64,000 bases of DNA from Eretmocerus hayati (lineage: Eukaryota > Arthropoda > Insecta > Hymenoptera > Aphelinidae): positions 143,642,522 through 143,706,521 of the forward strand of contig CM056741.1 of assembly GCA_029851415.1 (NCBI GenBank), read 5' to 3'. The notes below the pieces were generated by a model. The model did not search any database. It was not told where the DNA came from and saw only the letters and a list, made by a program, of their open reading frames with translations. Shown one piece after another: positions 53,717 through 64,000 of the stretch. A program made the translations under genes and the position numbers. Positions within the stretch are counted from its first letter, which is position 1. Each line of letters opens with the position of its first letter.

Positions 53717-56700
53717 TTATTGATTCGGAGTGAATGATAAATTCATTGGTGACATCTGTGATCCAGTTGTACTAGTTGCCGTGCGATTGCCTGATTCTCC
53801 AATTGGATCCGTTTCGTTCATATCTTCCACCTTGAATTTGAAGAATTAGTGAAATTCAACGTTTATAAATATGTATACTGCACCCTGATTATAATTTTCA
53901 CGAGAATGGGGGCGGGCAAGCGATGCATTACGCATAGAGTAGATAAAGTTTCTTTGCAGACCAAAAGGGGATAGCAGGTAAAACTTGCCACTGCGGGGCT
54001 CAGAGCAGTAAGTAACTGATCGAGATCATCAAGTTGTCGAGCCTTGCACCCGTGAGTAAAGATTTCTGCCGGGTTTGCGCAGGTCTTACTTCTCGCTAAC
54101 GTCCCGGCAAACGTTACAATTCGACACCCAACGTAATTTCCTTCATTAATGACTTGACGAAGTCGAGTAATCCATGAAAATGGGAGGCATTCAAAATAGA
54201 ATTCTGATTTCATTTCCGATATCACTTTACGCTAGGAAATGACCGAAATCGTGCTAGGCCACTTGAAATACACGAGCCATAACCTATGGTTGAGAAAGAT
54301 TTTTCTTTGATCATGACGATGATAAGGAAATATTAGTTTCAATAAAACTCGTAAAACCTACGAAAGCTCTGCTTCAAAAGAAATAGTTTTCTACGATTGA
54401 GAAAAAATTCCGGATTCGGTTCCTACATAGAGAATTACGGGTGCAAATCATGCTTTCGTACGTATTTCCACCCATAATTTTTGTTGACAAACTAGAGTTT
54501 GCCAACTGATGCAGGGTACCAAGTTGGATTCGTTTCCAAATTTGCAGACCGTGTCTCAATCGAAAGGTATCGAAATTCTAGGAATTATAAACCAAACTCA
54601 CAACGGGAGGATTTCGATTTTTCCATCAATCTATCTACTATTGTCATGTCTTCCATTACTAAAATACTTACTGTCATTGGATTTTCATCAACTCTTACTC
54701 TCTTCTGTGCAATTGTTCTCAAGAATGTCTTGGCTTCTTCTTTTGTTTCATCATATTGTAAACACTTTTGTGCATAATGATTTGCTTGATCTAATTCATC
54801 ACGTTTCAAATGATACTGAGTCAAGAATTTATAAGCCTGACTGAGCTCAGCTCTGTCTGTATTTCTCAACTCATCTGTGACGAAATCAGTGTAAGCTGCG
54901 GCAGCGTTATCCTGATGTCCTAATTTTTCATATAATCTAGAATTTGAATAGAATAGTCAGTACCAGTGATGACATTTTTGTAAATGATAACGAAAAGTCA
55001 GTGAATTACGTTGCAAGCCTTATGAGAGCCATTCCTTCAATATCACCCATCCTACAAGCCTTATGATAACACTTCAATGCCTCTGTAATCCTTTCCTGTT
55101 TTTCATAAGCTTCTCCTAAAGCAAGAGCCATTCTACTATCGTGTGGTCGCAATAACTGAGCTTGTTTATAATAGTATAAACCGTAAAACGGCATTTTGAG
55201 GATCTCGTATGTCTGACCTAGGCCATACCAAGCTCTATAGTCTCGTTTATTGACCTCTGCAGAATATAAAAAAAAGTTAACAATAAGCATACGGAATCCA
55301 TAATTTATTGCCAAAATTAATTACCTATAGCTTGCCGGTAGCTATGAATTGCTCCATTGGTGTTTTTCATTTCCATGAATTCATGCCCAAGTAAAGTCCA
55401 AGCTGACAAGTACTGCGGATTCAACTTCAGAGCTCTGTGAAAATACATGACTGCCTTGTGATGATCCGCTCTCAAACTGTAGTAATTACCTGAGCAATAT
55501 GAGTTGAATTATAGTCAATAATTTAAGTCTACGTAATTATTGATTTCCCTATCTTCACAATAATTATTCAATCTAAAGATCACAGACAGTGAAGTAGTAA
55601 CTAGCAAATACATTACCACAATCAGATCATGTGATGATGGGAGATATTGAGACTAGATCATTACACTTTGAATATTTTAGTAGCTCACCAACAATGCAGC
55701 ATGTTTCTAACCGATATTTGTCAATTTCAGTTGCTCTATGAGCCAAGTGAGCCAAGTCATTCTTAAGTTCTTTTACATACAACAAGTTTGAATATGTATC
55801 CATGTTATCTAGGCAATAAGGATCATCTTCAATTATTTCTTTAAATAACGATATGGCGCTGTCAACATCTGTAAAATATAGACAAAATTATTAGGAACTC
55901 TTTTTTTTGACCAGAATACTGTGTGATTGTTGTAGGAATTAACATCATTTTTTTCCCGAAATATTTTGCTTTCCAGAATGGATCTAGTAATTGTCAGAGT
56001 GATTAATAATTAAGGAAAATGTTGGAAAGTTTGTGATGCAACGACAGACACAAATACAGCATCAATGACTACAGAGTGAATGAGCTCAAATTTAGCCTAA
56101 CTAGAGGTGTTCTAAGCTTCAGAGAATTCTTACCTCTTCTATTATGGACTGCATTAGCAGTTTGAGCAAGAATATATCCATTTTTTTCAAATCCCATCGC
56201 TTGGAGATCACAATATAAGGCAAGGCTTTCATCAAGGAGCTGCAGTTCTAAATACATATGTGCCATAAAAAAGTTCTTCATCCAATGATCAGGTAAGATT
56301 AAGGAGTCAAGTTTTTCTTGATCCATGATGAGGCCTGATAATTCAAGCCATGCCCCCCAATGAAGTGTTTGTTTGTGAATTGCTTCGACTAAGACATCTG
56401 TGGCGTCACTTGTCAGTTGTAGTTTTTTCAAAATTACACCATACAAGTAAAGGCCAAACCCATCAAGATTCCCAGCAAGATACTCTTTTCTCATGTCACT
56501 GCATAGTAACTTCAAACTATCGTTCTTCAATGGATCTGGTGGCACATCGGTCATATTGTCTATCTTCTTCTTCTCCCCTGATAGGTATACAGAATAGTAA
56601 TATAGGAACCTTGCTTTTGCTGTTTTGCAGTCTTTCAGAAAGAATGCTGAACGATCATACTCTTTTAGATCAAAATAACTCTTGGCTAACATGCAAGCAT

Positions 56701-56983
56701 CATCATCTTCACTTGGCTGAGTAACATTTATACTAGAGTCAATTGTCTCATTACTTGAGCATTTTAGGGAGAAGTTCAACTCTGCTAGCCTGGAAGTAAT
56801 AAAAACGGTTCAGACTTAGCAATTATGAGCCTGATTTCCATTCTGAAGTTGAAGAATTTTTCTCAGCTGTTCAACAAACCATTTTGTTGTCTGCACCAAA
56901 CCTCGTTGAGAGCAATCATGAATAGCTTTCACAATTTCACTTTTTATGTTCATGATATCCCATTTTATTTCCGAATCTTCCAT
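53717..56983 (-). CDS. Cdc23: CDC23/APC8, TPR subunit of the anaphase-promoting complex
   Basis: Minus-strand exons in order: 56983-56880, 56789-56134, 55868-55689, 55489-55325, 55256-55010, 54936-54672, 53830-53717. All junctions are GT-AG and in phase, giving 576 residues (human 597). APC8 is a structural TPR subunit of the ubiquitin ligase that drives mitotic exit. Family landmarks are [19 protein letters not shown], then [76 protein letters not shown] and [22 protein letters not shown] helices run through most of the length. The short last exon gives [11 protein letters not shown], matching the conserved SPLNLS tail. The ATG at 56983 (MEDSEIKW) is used because upstream in-frame starts are not ATG. 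The first junction rebuilds [10 protein letters not shown], as expected for the family. Confidence 0.94.
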
Positions 56984-58400
56984 TTTGATCTGATGATTAT
57001 TAGAGATGGGCAAGTTCTGGATAACATGCACAATAAAATTGAGTCTAACTGTGGATATTTGCAGCTAGAACTGCCTAGAATATGCATGAAATTTCATATA
57101 CTTATATCGAAATTTTTTGAGTGATGAATTGATGAATAATAACACATCGCGCTATGAGTATACCGGCGAAATTCACAAGCATGTGTTCACCTTCAATTCG
57201 CATCACGAATCAGACTATCACAGACTATACATCTCGGGTACGGGTGCTCGGCAATGCATCGATTCAAAGATGCAGTTTTGGAGATGGGGGGCAAAACGAA
57301 AGGATCTTGGCACCGAAATTGTCAGCTACAGGAATTCCAGAAAGAGAAATCGATACTTTCAAAACTCCTACATACGATTTCGCGCTTAGAAAAACACCTC
57401 CACCCTCCAATTTTCCAGGATCATTCATAAACATGCTGAAACCAAGCCCTCCGGTACGTCCCTTCCAAATGCACGTAGAGACATGTTCGTGATATAGAAA
57501 TACTTTTCTTGAAAGAAGAAAATACCCGTATCCTCGGAAATTTCTTGCTTTTTATTAGTTTTTCCCAGCTGGGAATTGTTGCCCACAAGCATGAAAGTCC
57601 AGATCACCAGCTGTCTTGTGTGAATCACGCGTGGGACGTTGTGTAAGACAGCGAGTGATCAGGACTTTCATGCTTATGGTATGGACAACAATACCGAGCA
57701 ATTCCGAGTGATGGAAAAACTAGTGGGAAGCAAGAGATTTCTAAGGAGACGGGTACTTTCTTTTTTCAAGACGAGTATTTCTATACCACGAACATGTCTC
57801 CACGTGCAGGAAGAGTTTTTTTCAGCGCGGATTTGTATGGAGGAGTTTTTGAAGTATCGATCCCTCTTCATGGAATTCCTGTAGCTGACAATTTCGGAGC
57901 CAGGATCGCAAAGCGGCAAACTGCGGTTAGGTATTCTCAACTTTCAATTTCTATCTCGCTCGATCGACGCATGAAATACCAAACTTGATAAAACCCAAGT
58001 TGGGTACTTAACCCAACACTTGAGACAGACCCTAAATAATTGTGAACGGAGTAGGAGAGTGGGAGACACGATCCTAAAGTGGGAGAGCATCGCGGACCGC
58101 GATTCGCGGTAGTTTGTACACGTATAGGTTTCCGTGAGTTCCCAACCACATCTACAGTAATTACCACGTCAACAATGCATCTGGAAAGTAACCTCAGTAC
58201 AATTGCGTGAAATTGAAGTGGAGAATTTTCGAAATTCAACATGAATGGTTGATTACATCCATCAGAGTCCAAAATTTAAGTATTTTCTAAACTACCTGTT
58301 TAGTGTTAGATAGGTGAGTTATGTATTCAATAACTCTTTACATTTTTGCATGTTGTTCTCAATAATTCATGTCTAATTTTCTTTCAGGTTCAATTTTGAT
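56984..58400. other. Divergent intergenic region between CDC23 and the secreted-protein gene
   Basis: It should hold both promoters. Most of it is the foldback at 57300-57910. A GC-richer stretch with CGCGGACCGCGATTCGCGG at about 58091 may belong to the promoter of the downstream gene. An AG acceptor at 58387 marks a 5' UTR exon start. Confidence 0.4.
57300..57910. repeat. Foldback element upstream of CDC23
   Basis: The left arm (about 57300-57630) pairs inversely with the right arm (about 57640-57910). Blocks include GGATCTTGGCACCGAAATTG, then GTCAGCTACAGGAATTCC, and near the centre AAGCATGAAAGTCC against GGACTTTCATGCTT. The right arm is shorter through internal gaps. Confidence 0.85.
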
Positions 58401-58403
58401 ACA

Positions 58404-58928
58404 ATGCAGTGGATTGTATGGATATTGATAGTTTTACAATTAGAATCTAATATTTTGTGTTCCCAAAACCTACCACCACAAGTGAATCCAAGCCATTATC
58501 AGCAGGTAACCTAAGTAATTTTGTTCTGTTAAACAGATGGATTTTAAAACTGTTGTCAGTTTCATTCAGCTGCTCTTGTTGATTGACAAACTAATATGTA
58601 TAAAAGTTGATCATGCAGTCGATCATTCTACTTCTGTATTTCAGGCCCCTCCTGTACCAAACCAACAATATCAACAGCCACCACCAAATGCTCAACAATA
58701 TCAGTATCAACAAGCACAACAGCCACAGGTGAGTACTGATTCAAAAAGTTCACGTTTTATTTTGCCAATAATATCCCAATGTCTATGAAGCCCTAGTCTC
58801 TCGTAAGTTTTAATCAACTCTATTGAGATCCAATATCTTACTCTAAACACCAAATTGTCTATTGTTTACTGAAAAAAATGAAATCATATTTGCACTCAGC
58901 AGCAAATTAGAATGCCTCGAGTACTGTG
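58404..58928 (+). CDS. Secreted Gln/Pro-rich protein, 5' exons only
   Basis: Three in-phase exons are visible: 58404-58505, 58645-58728 and 58900-58928. The first encodes MQWIVWILIVLQLESNILCS, a good signal peptide, followed by QNLPPQVNPSHYQQ. The second is a Gln/Pro/Tyr-rich linker (APPVPNQQYQQPPPNAQQYQ). The third starts QQIRMPRVL and ends in phase 2. An acceptor at 58387 shows that a 5' UTR exon precedes it. No further exon was found before 64000, so the gene very probably continues beyond the window, with the inverted elements at 59.2-63.9 kb inside its intron. The visible part has no diagnostic domain, so I do not name it. Confidence 0.65.
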
Positions 58929-59174
58929 GTGAGTCTTTGATAATTTATTATTAAAAAAGCGTGAAAATCTTACAATTCTATATGCATATGAAATATCTCC
59001 TTCAAACTTCTCCTGCTTCATCTGGATGAGTTCAATAATAATCCTCTGAAAGGGCATTTTATAATCATTGAAAGACTTTCAAAATCTTAGTCTTCTCTTT
59101 CAAGATTCGAGACTGTGAATGAACTCCTGAAGTATCAGTTCCTGAAACATATGTGTCAATCAATCTTATATCAA

Positions 59175-60115
59175 TGATTCTGTTGAAAGTGGGATTTTCC
59201 GTGTCCCAAGTTCCCCCAAGTTTCTGAGGGTTAGAATATGCATTATAACAATTTTCTGTGGTGTGGTGTATTCTATTGGTGCGCAACTATTTTAATAGTT
59301 TTTGAGTCGATTCTGACGTCCCCGTAATTTGTAGTGCCTTAGAAAGGGCCGAAATGTCAATTCCGTCCCCTGTAGAAAACCCACCTTCGACTCTTGCATT
59401 CACTGCAACGCATATGCAGAGTCAAAAACCCTTATGTGTAAATATGCACTTCAATTTATAGTACTTCAAACAACATATTCCACCACTTTGCGAGTCAAAA
59501 TTACTTGCTTAGTTCGCGACCGGACATACGTCATTTTGAAGACGGATTTGCACCGAAACTGCTCGCACAACACTAAGTAGGTCAGCAAAGTTCCCGATAG
59601 TCTATTGAGCCTTTCTAACCAATGAGGTTGATTTTCAGATACCCAAATACACCTAATTCATGCGCGACATGAACCAAAAACTCGAATCCGCGGCCGAGTG
59701 CACCACATAAACGTGTTTTCCAAATGGCGTACAAAATTCTCGGTCAATTCCGTCCCCATGTTGTGCTCCTCCCCAACACGCTTTATCGCTTTGTGGAACA
59801 CATTTTCTTGAAGTATTTAGTTGCATTGGATAAAATCTATGCGGAAAAGAGTCTCCGATTAGTTGGCGAGCCGTGAGAATATTCCCAAGGCGAAATGTCA
59901 ATTCCGTCCCCTTTACGACCCCTTAAACTCGACATATCTTAGTCCGGCTTCAATTTCAGTTACGTAGCTCTAGGTACTTCCATTTTGTGCCAAAACAAGT
60001 GAAAACTAACTGCAACGATCCACTAAAACTCGCCTGGGGCTGAAATAATTTTTTGACCCAAATCACTCCCTACGACGATTTTGGTCCTAAAAGATCACAC
60101 TTTCGGCGGAATCAC
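59175..60115 (-). mobile_element. 0.94-kb element, copy A of an inverted pair
   Basis: Its ends carry TGATTC(T/C)G(T/C)(T/C)GAAAGTG-type terminal repeats. The whole unit is the inverted complement of 63004-63945, with about 96% identity in the block compared base by base. GACGGAATTGACATTTCG-type words recur several times inside. An 82-codon frame (59653-59901, minus) is discussed under findings. Confidence 0.88.
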
Positions 60116-60611
60116 TCATATCTAAAACCATGCAGCCGGCCAACTCGCGGATCAATTTTCTCTTGAAACGTGCACCATATCGTCCGAAACATATAATAAC
60201 ACTCCACTTGCGATCCATTTTCACTTCCAAAAAAATTTCTCGGACTCGGTCAACAACGCGATACAGTATATAAAAATGTATAATATCAGTCAATTTTCTG
60301 CTCAGAAGTACAACGCATCTAAAATTTTTTTCTTTTGAAAGATAATGGAATTTCTCTTCGTCAATTAGATACTCCGAGGAAGTATCAGTTACTTTCATCT
60401 GAAACTCTCATGGTGGAAAATCGAAATTCTAAGACGAGAAAATATTGATATGACTAGGTTGAATGATCTAGAACAATGAAAGTAGTAAAATATTTGTACA
60501 GATATATTTGTAGTTAATTTGGGTAAGTCATTCATTTTGAAGTCCCCTGTCGATTCCACGATATTTGCCACGTGTGAAAGATTTACTAGTCTGGAAATTC
60601 CAGGCTGACCT

Positions 60612-60633
60612 ATGCTCTGGCATGCCAGAGCAT
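60612..60633. repeat. Perfect 22-bp palindrome
   Basis: The left half is ATGCTCTGGCA and the right half is its exact reverse complement TGCCAGAGCAT, with no loop. Confidence 0.9.
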
Positions 60634-60693
60634 GTGGCCACAACCAACTCCGTTTCTGACCGTTTTATGTAACTTCGGGCTATTATAAACTTA

Positions 60694-61100
60694 TTTTGAT
60701 ATACTGAGCGTAAAACTGTGCGTAAAAGTCCATTTTGGTGCAGGTGTGCGGTGCGCAAGGTTAATCACGATTCCATTAACGTTCAAATTTTAGTGCGTAA
60801 AAGTGAAACTGTGCGTAAAAGTAATTTTGCCCACAGTTTTACAGTGCGCAAAGTTCTCGAAATCGTGCAAAAAGTAAAATCTGTGTGTAAATAGTACATT
60901 TCGATACAAAGGCGTAAAACGTTTTATTCGCGTCCGAGTGATGGGTTTCCGGCCCGAGCCGTAGGCGAGGGTCGGAATCATCACGAGGATGCGAATAATA
61001 GGTTTTACGGCCGTGTATCTAACTATACTTTCCGATAAACTGTGAGTAAAAGTCGACAAACTGTGCGCAAAGTGCACTTATACGCACAGTGTATCGAAAA
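60694..61100. mobile_element. MITE-like unit with GTGCGTAAAAGT repeats
   Basis: CTGTGCGTAAAAGT-like words recur about eight times. The outer ends (TTTTGATATACTGAGCGTA and the inverse of TACGCACAGTGTATCGAAAA) are imperfect inverted repeats. An inner inverted pair lies at about 60911-60945 and 60972-61012 (GTTTTATTCGCGTCC against GGATGCGAATAATAGG). Boundaries are approximate. Confidence 0.6.
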
Positions 61101-61918
61101 AAACATTAATCAACCGTTTTCCGATTTCGATTCTTACGGCAAAAAAGGCTGGTCACAGAGCAGCAAACGATGATTCCGGCATTTTTCTAATTCCTCCGGC
61201 CCTTTGTAAATCGGTAAGTTGAAGTGAAAGATGTTGCAGGTTGAAATCGAATTACGGACGTGTGGTAGCCTTGCAACCCGCCTGTTGAGAATGATTGAGT
61301 GTCTGATCACCTCCTAATCTATACTATATTTTTATCTCCAACTTGAGCGAATTCTCTTTGGATTTGTGATAACTGACTTATTGTCGCATAAGTACAAGTT
61401 AGAAATTTAACAAGAGTGCGAAAATTCGCCGTTTACCCCAAATGTAAACAGAATTCGAGTGAGCATGAGGACAGATACTGTCCTCATCGGGTCTTGATCT
61501 ACAAGATCACAAGTATACACGAAGATTCGCAGGTCAGGTGGCAATTCAATGAGAAATTGCAAGTTATAGGTAGTGAATAATCATGCATATAAGAGATGTT
61601 GGTCATCGGTAGAATATTGTGTATTAATGTAGTCTTTATATCGACAACGATTTCACTCAGTTTCCCATATATGTTTCATAAAAGACATTTTTAATGCAAT
61701 CCAGTCCTTCATGTACCAATGCATTCAAGTAAAGTTGTACGTTCTGATAGGAATCAGGATATTTGGGATGACATGAATCATGTGACGCCTCTGATTTTCG
61801 TCCCTGAATACTTCAAATTCGAACGGAAGTTAGAATATTTCATGGAGTTACTTTTTTTGCAACGAGATTACAATATTCGAGATGAATTATAGCACCTTAT
61901 TTTGGTTATGAGCTGGTT

Positions 61919-62498
61919 CACGGAAAAAAATAGTTTGTTGGTCCAACAAACTAGTTTGTTGTACCAACAAATACAAACTGGCAAAACAAACACCTGTTTG
62001 TAAAGTTTGTATTTGTTGAATTTACAAACTAAGTCTGTAAAGTGTTTGTAAAGATTGGATTTCACAAACTCAAAAATTATTTTGCGGATTTCCGTACTCG
62101 CGGTAAAATTTTCCGAAGCATACCCCCCGCGGATACGTTGGTATTCGCGGATTTCCGTACTCACGGTAAATTTTTTCGCGCCGTATTTCTCGCGGCATAC
62201 GGCGTTTGACCGACGTATTATCATATTATACATTTGTGAACATCAACTCGATGAGGTACCGTGCGATGGAAACTATTGAAAAATCTCTCATTGTGAACTA
62301 GGTTCATCGATAATTGCCGCGAGTACCAGTATAAATCTGCACTTGGGTAACGGAGAACACACATCAGTTAGTTTACAAATTAGTAGTTTGTAAATCTTAC
62401 AAACTAGTTTTTAAAACTAACAAATTAGTTTGTTAATCCAACAAATACAAATTTTACAAACAGACGTTTGTGAATCTAACAAACTATTTTTTTCCGTG
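61919..62498. mobile_element. MITE with CACGGAAAAAAATAGTTTGTT ends
   Basis: The left and right ends are inverse copies (CACGGAAAAAAATAGTTTG and CAAACTATTTTTTTCCGTG). Subterminal TTTGTTGGT/ACAAACT words repeat many times, and an internal direct repeat GCGGATTTCCGTACTC lies at about 62084 and 62148. Flanks GGTTCA and TGTTCA agree at 5 of 6 positions but are not an exact target duplication. Confidence 0.8.
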
Positions 62499-62557
62499 TT
62501 CAAGATATCTCTTTTTTTGATCCATTCTTCAGAATTTTTTTTCAAGTGGGGGCCATC

Positions 62558-62573
62558 GCCCCCCCCCCCCCCC
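62558..62573. repeat. Poly-C tract
   Basis: A run of about 15 C after CATCG, in a locally GC-rich patch (62545-62640) without a recognisable gene. Confidence 0.85.
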
Positions 62574-63003
62574 ACCTACCGGCAGGGGTTTCGCCCCCTG
62601 AACCCCGCCCCTCTCTCCTTCGCGCCCTCCACCAACTTCTGTGGTATGGACCGGTCTCCAACTTCTCGCACAGATATATCAAAAAGAATCGTAAGCAACT
62701 CAGTCGCGCAGAATCTTACCTCTGGCTGTTTTCAGCTCAGCCCGAGAGCTCGCGAATAATATTGGACTTTTCAATATTTTATCACGTACCATGATTGTTT
62801 TCACTATGACAAGTGGGAAGTCTTGGACATTATTTCAATTCAAATGACCCTCAAATAGTCCTTAACGTGAAAATGAAACAAATTATCAATTTTTCCAAAT
62901 GCTGGTCTAAGATTTCAATGCTCACTTTGTGTCAGAGTGTTGGTGTCAAACTGCGAGGAAAGATGGTGTGATTTTGATATATACGTAACTCTATTTATAT
63001 GAG

Positions 63004-63945
63004 TGATTCCGCCGAAAGTGTGATTTTTTGGGTCCAAAATCGTCGTAGGGAGTGATTTGGGTCAAAAAATTATTTCAGCCCCAGACGAGTTCCGGTGTCT
63101 CGTAGCAGTTGATTTACCCTTGTTTGGGCACAAAAAGTAAGTATCTAGAACTACGTATTTCAAAAGTGAAGTCAGACGAAGAAATGTGCAATTTAAGGGG
63201 TCGTAGAGGGGACGGAATTGACATTTCGCCTTAGAAATATTCTCACGGCTTGCCAACTAATCGGAGACTCTTTTGCGCATAGATTTTATCCAATGCAACT
63301 AAACACTTCAAGAAAATGTGTTCCACAAAGCGATATAGCGTGTTGGGGAGGAGCACAACATGGGGACGGAATTGACCGAGAATTTTGTACGCCATTTGGA
63401 AAACACGTTTATGTGGTGCACTCGGCCGCGGATTCGAGTTTTCGGTTCATGTCGCGCAAGAATTGGGTGTATTTGGGTATCTGGAAATCAACCTCATTGG
63501 TTAGAAAGGCTCAATAGACTATCGGGAACTTTGCTGACCTAATTAGTGTTGTGCGAGCAGTTTCGGTGCAAATCCGTCTTCAAAATGTCGGATGTCCGTG
63601 CGCGAACTAAGCAAGTAATTTTGACTCACAAAGTGGTGGAATATGTTGTTTGAAGTATTTATTAAAAATTGAAGTGCATATTTACACATAGAGGTTTTTG
63701 ACTCCGCATATGCGTTGCAGTGAATGCAAGATTCGAAGGTGGGTTTTCTGCAGGGGACGGAATTGACATTTCGGCCCTTCATGAGGCATTACAAATTACG
63801 GGGATACGTCAGAATCGACTAAAAAATTATTAACATAGTTGCGCACCAATAGAATACACTCCAGAAAATTGTTATAATGCATATTCAAACCCTCAGAAAC
63901 TTGGGGGAACTTGGAACACGGAAAATCACACTTTCAACGGAATCA
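63004..63945 (+). mobile_element. 0.94-kb element, copy B of an inverted pair
   Basis: The left end is TGATTCCGCCGAAAGTGTGA and the right end is TCACACTTTCAACGGAATCA, so the unit has its own terminal repeats. It is opposite in orientation to copy A, with about 2.9 kb between them. The pair may be two independent insertions or the long inverted ends of one 4.8 kb element. Confidence 0.88.
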
Positions 63946-64000
63946 CTGATGTAAGAATTGTAATTGCATCTGGAGTACCGTACCTCACATCGCCCTACAC

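Noticed and set aside
53863..54225. 120-codon minus-strand frame in the last CDC23 intron
   Set aside because: It lies between two well-supported CDC23 exons and does not join either in phase with conserved sequence. Resembles nothing known.
60612..60633. p53-type response element in the CATG-containing palindrome
   Set aside because: The half-sites deviate from RRRCWWGYYY and no target gene context supports it.

Overview
This is AT-rich animal genomic DNA whose genes are split by many GT-AG introns. The conserved genes (capicua, TIMM50, CDC23/APC8) and the mobile elements (hAT-like transposase, truncated non-LTR retrotransposon, TTAA-flanked piggyBac-type elements) fit an insect nuclear genome. 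I cannot fix the order from sequence alone. No bacterial operon, CRISPR array, rRNA or tRNA was seen.

Layout. 1-943 (-): hAT-type transposase fragment cut by the window edge. 2726-7585: large inverted-repeat element with a second palindromic element nested inside. 7675-8235 (+): 3' end of a non-LTR retrotransposon with a poly-A tail. 8.2-15.2 kb: no recognised gene, but a perfect hairpin, a CRE-like site and a four-copy ~200 bp tandem array. 15.2-16.1 kb (+): phase-compatible exon-like blocks of unknown identity leading into capicua. 16.8-34.7 kb (+): capicua, a transcriptional repressor, reconstructed from 16 coding exons with all phases agreeing (about 1,787 aa). 35.4-41.5 kb: intergenic and packed with palindromic and tandem repeats. 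41.5-53.25 kb (+): TIMM50 in 8 exons (358 aa). 53.7-57.0 kb (-): CDC23/APC8 in 7 exons (576 aa), convergent with TIMM50. 58.4 kb onward (+): the first exons of a secreted Gln/Pro-rich protein, divergent from CDC23 and running off the right edge; its last visible intron holds a pair of inverted ~0.94 kb elements.

The three complete genes are unrelated housekeeping or regulatory genes: a repressor of receptor-tyrosine-kinase target genes, a receptor subunit of the mitochondrial TIM23 import complex, and an anaphase-promoting-complex subunit. Nothing suggests they work together. The most unusual property of the window is its density of inverted-repeat (foldback) DNA. At least eight palindromic elements have arms from about 110 bp to 1 kb, two families each occur at two loci, elements are nested in one another, and there are several near-perfect short hairpins with 2-11 nt loops. 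All exon coordinates come from reading splice sites and frames by eye and have not been checked against transcripts.
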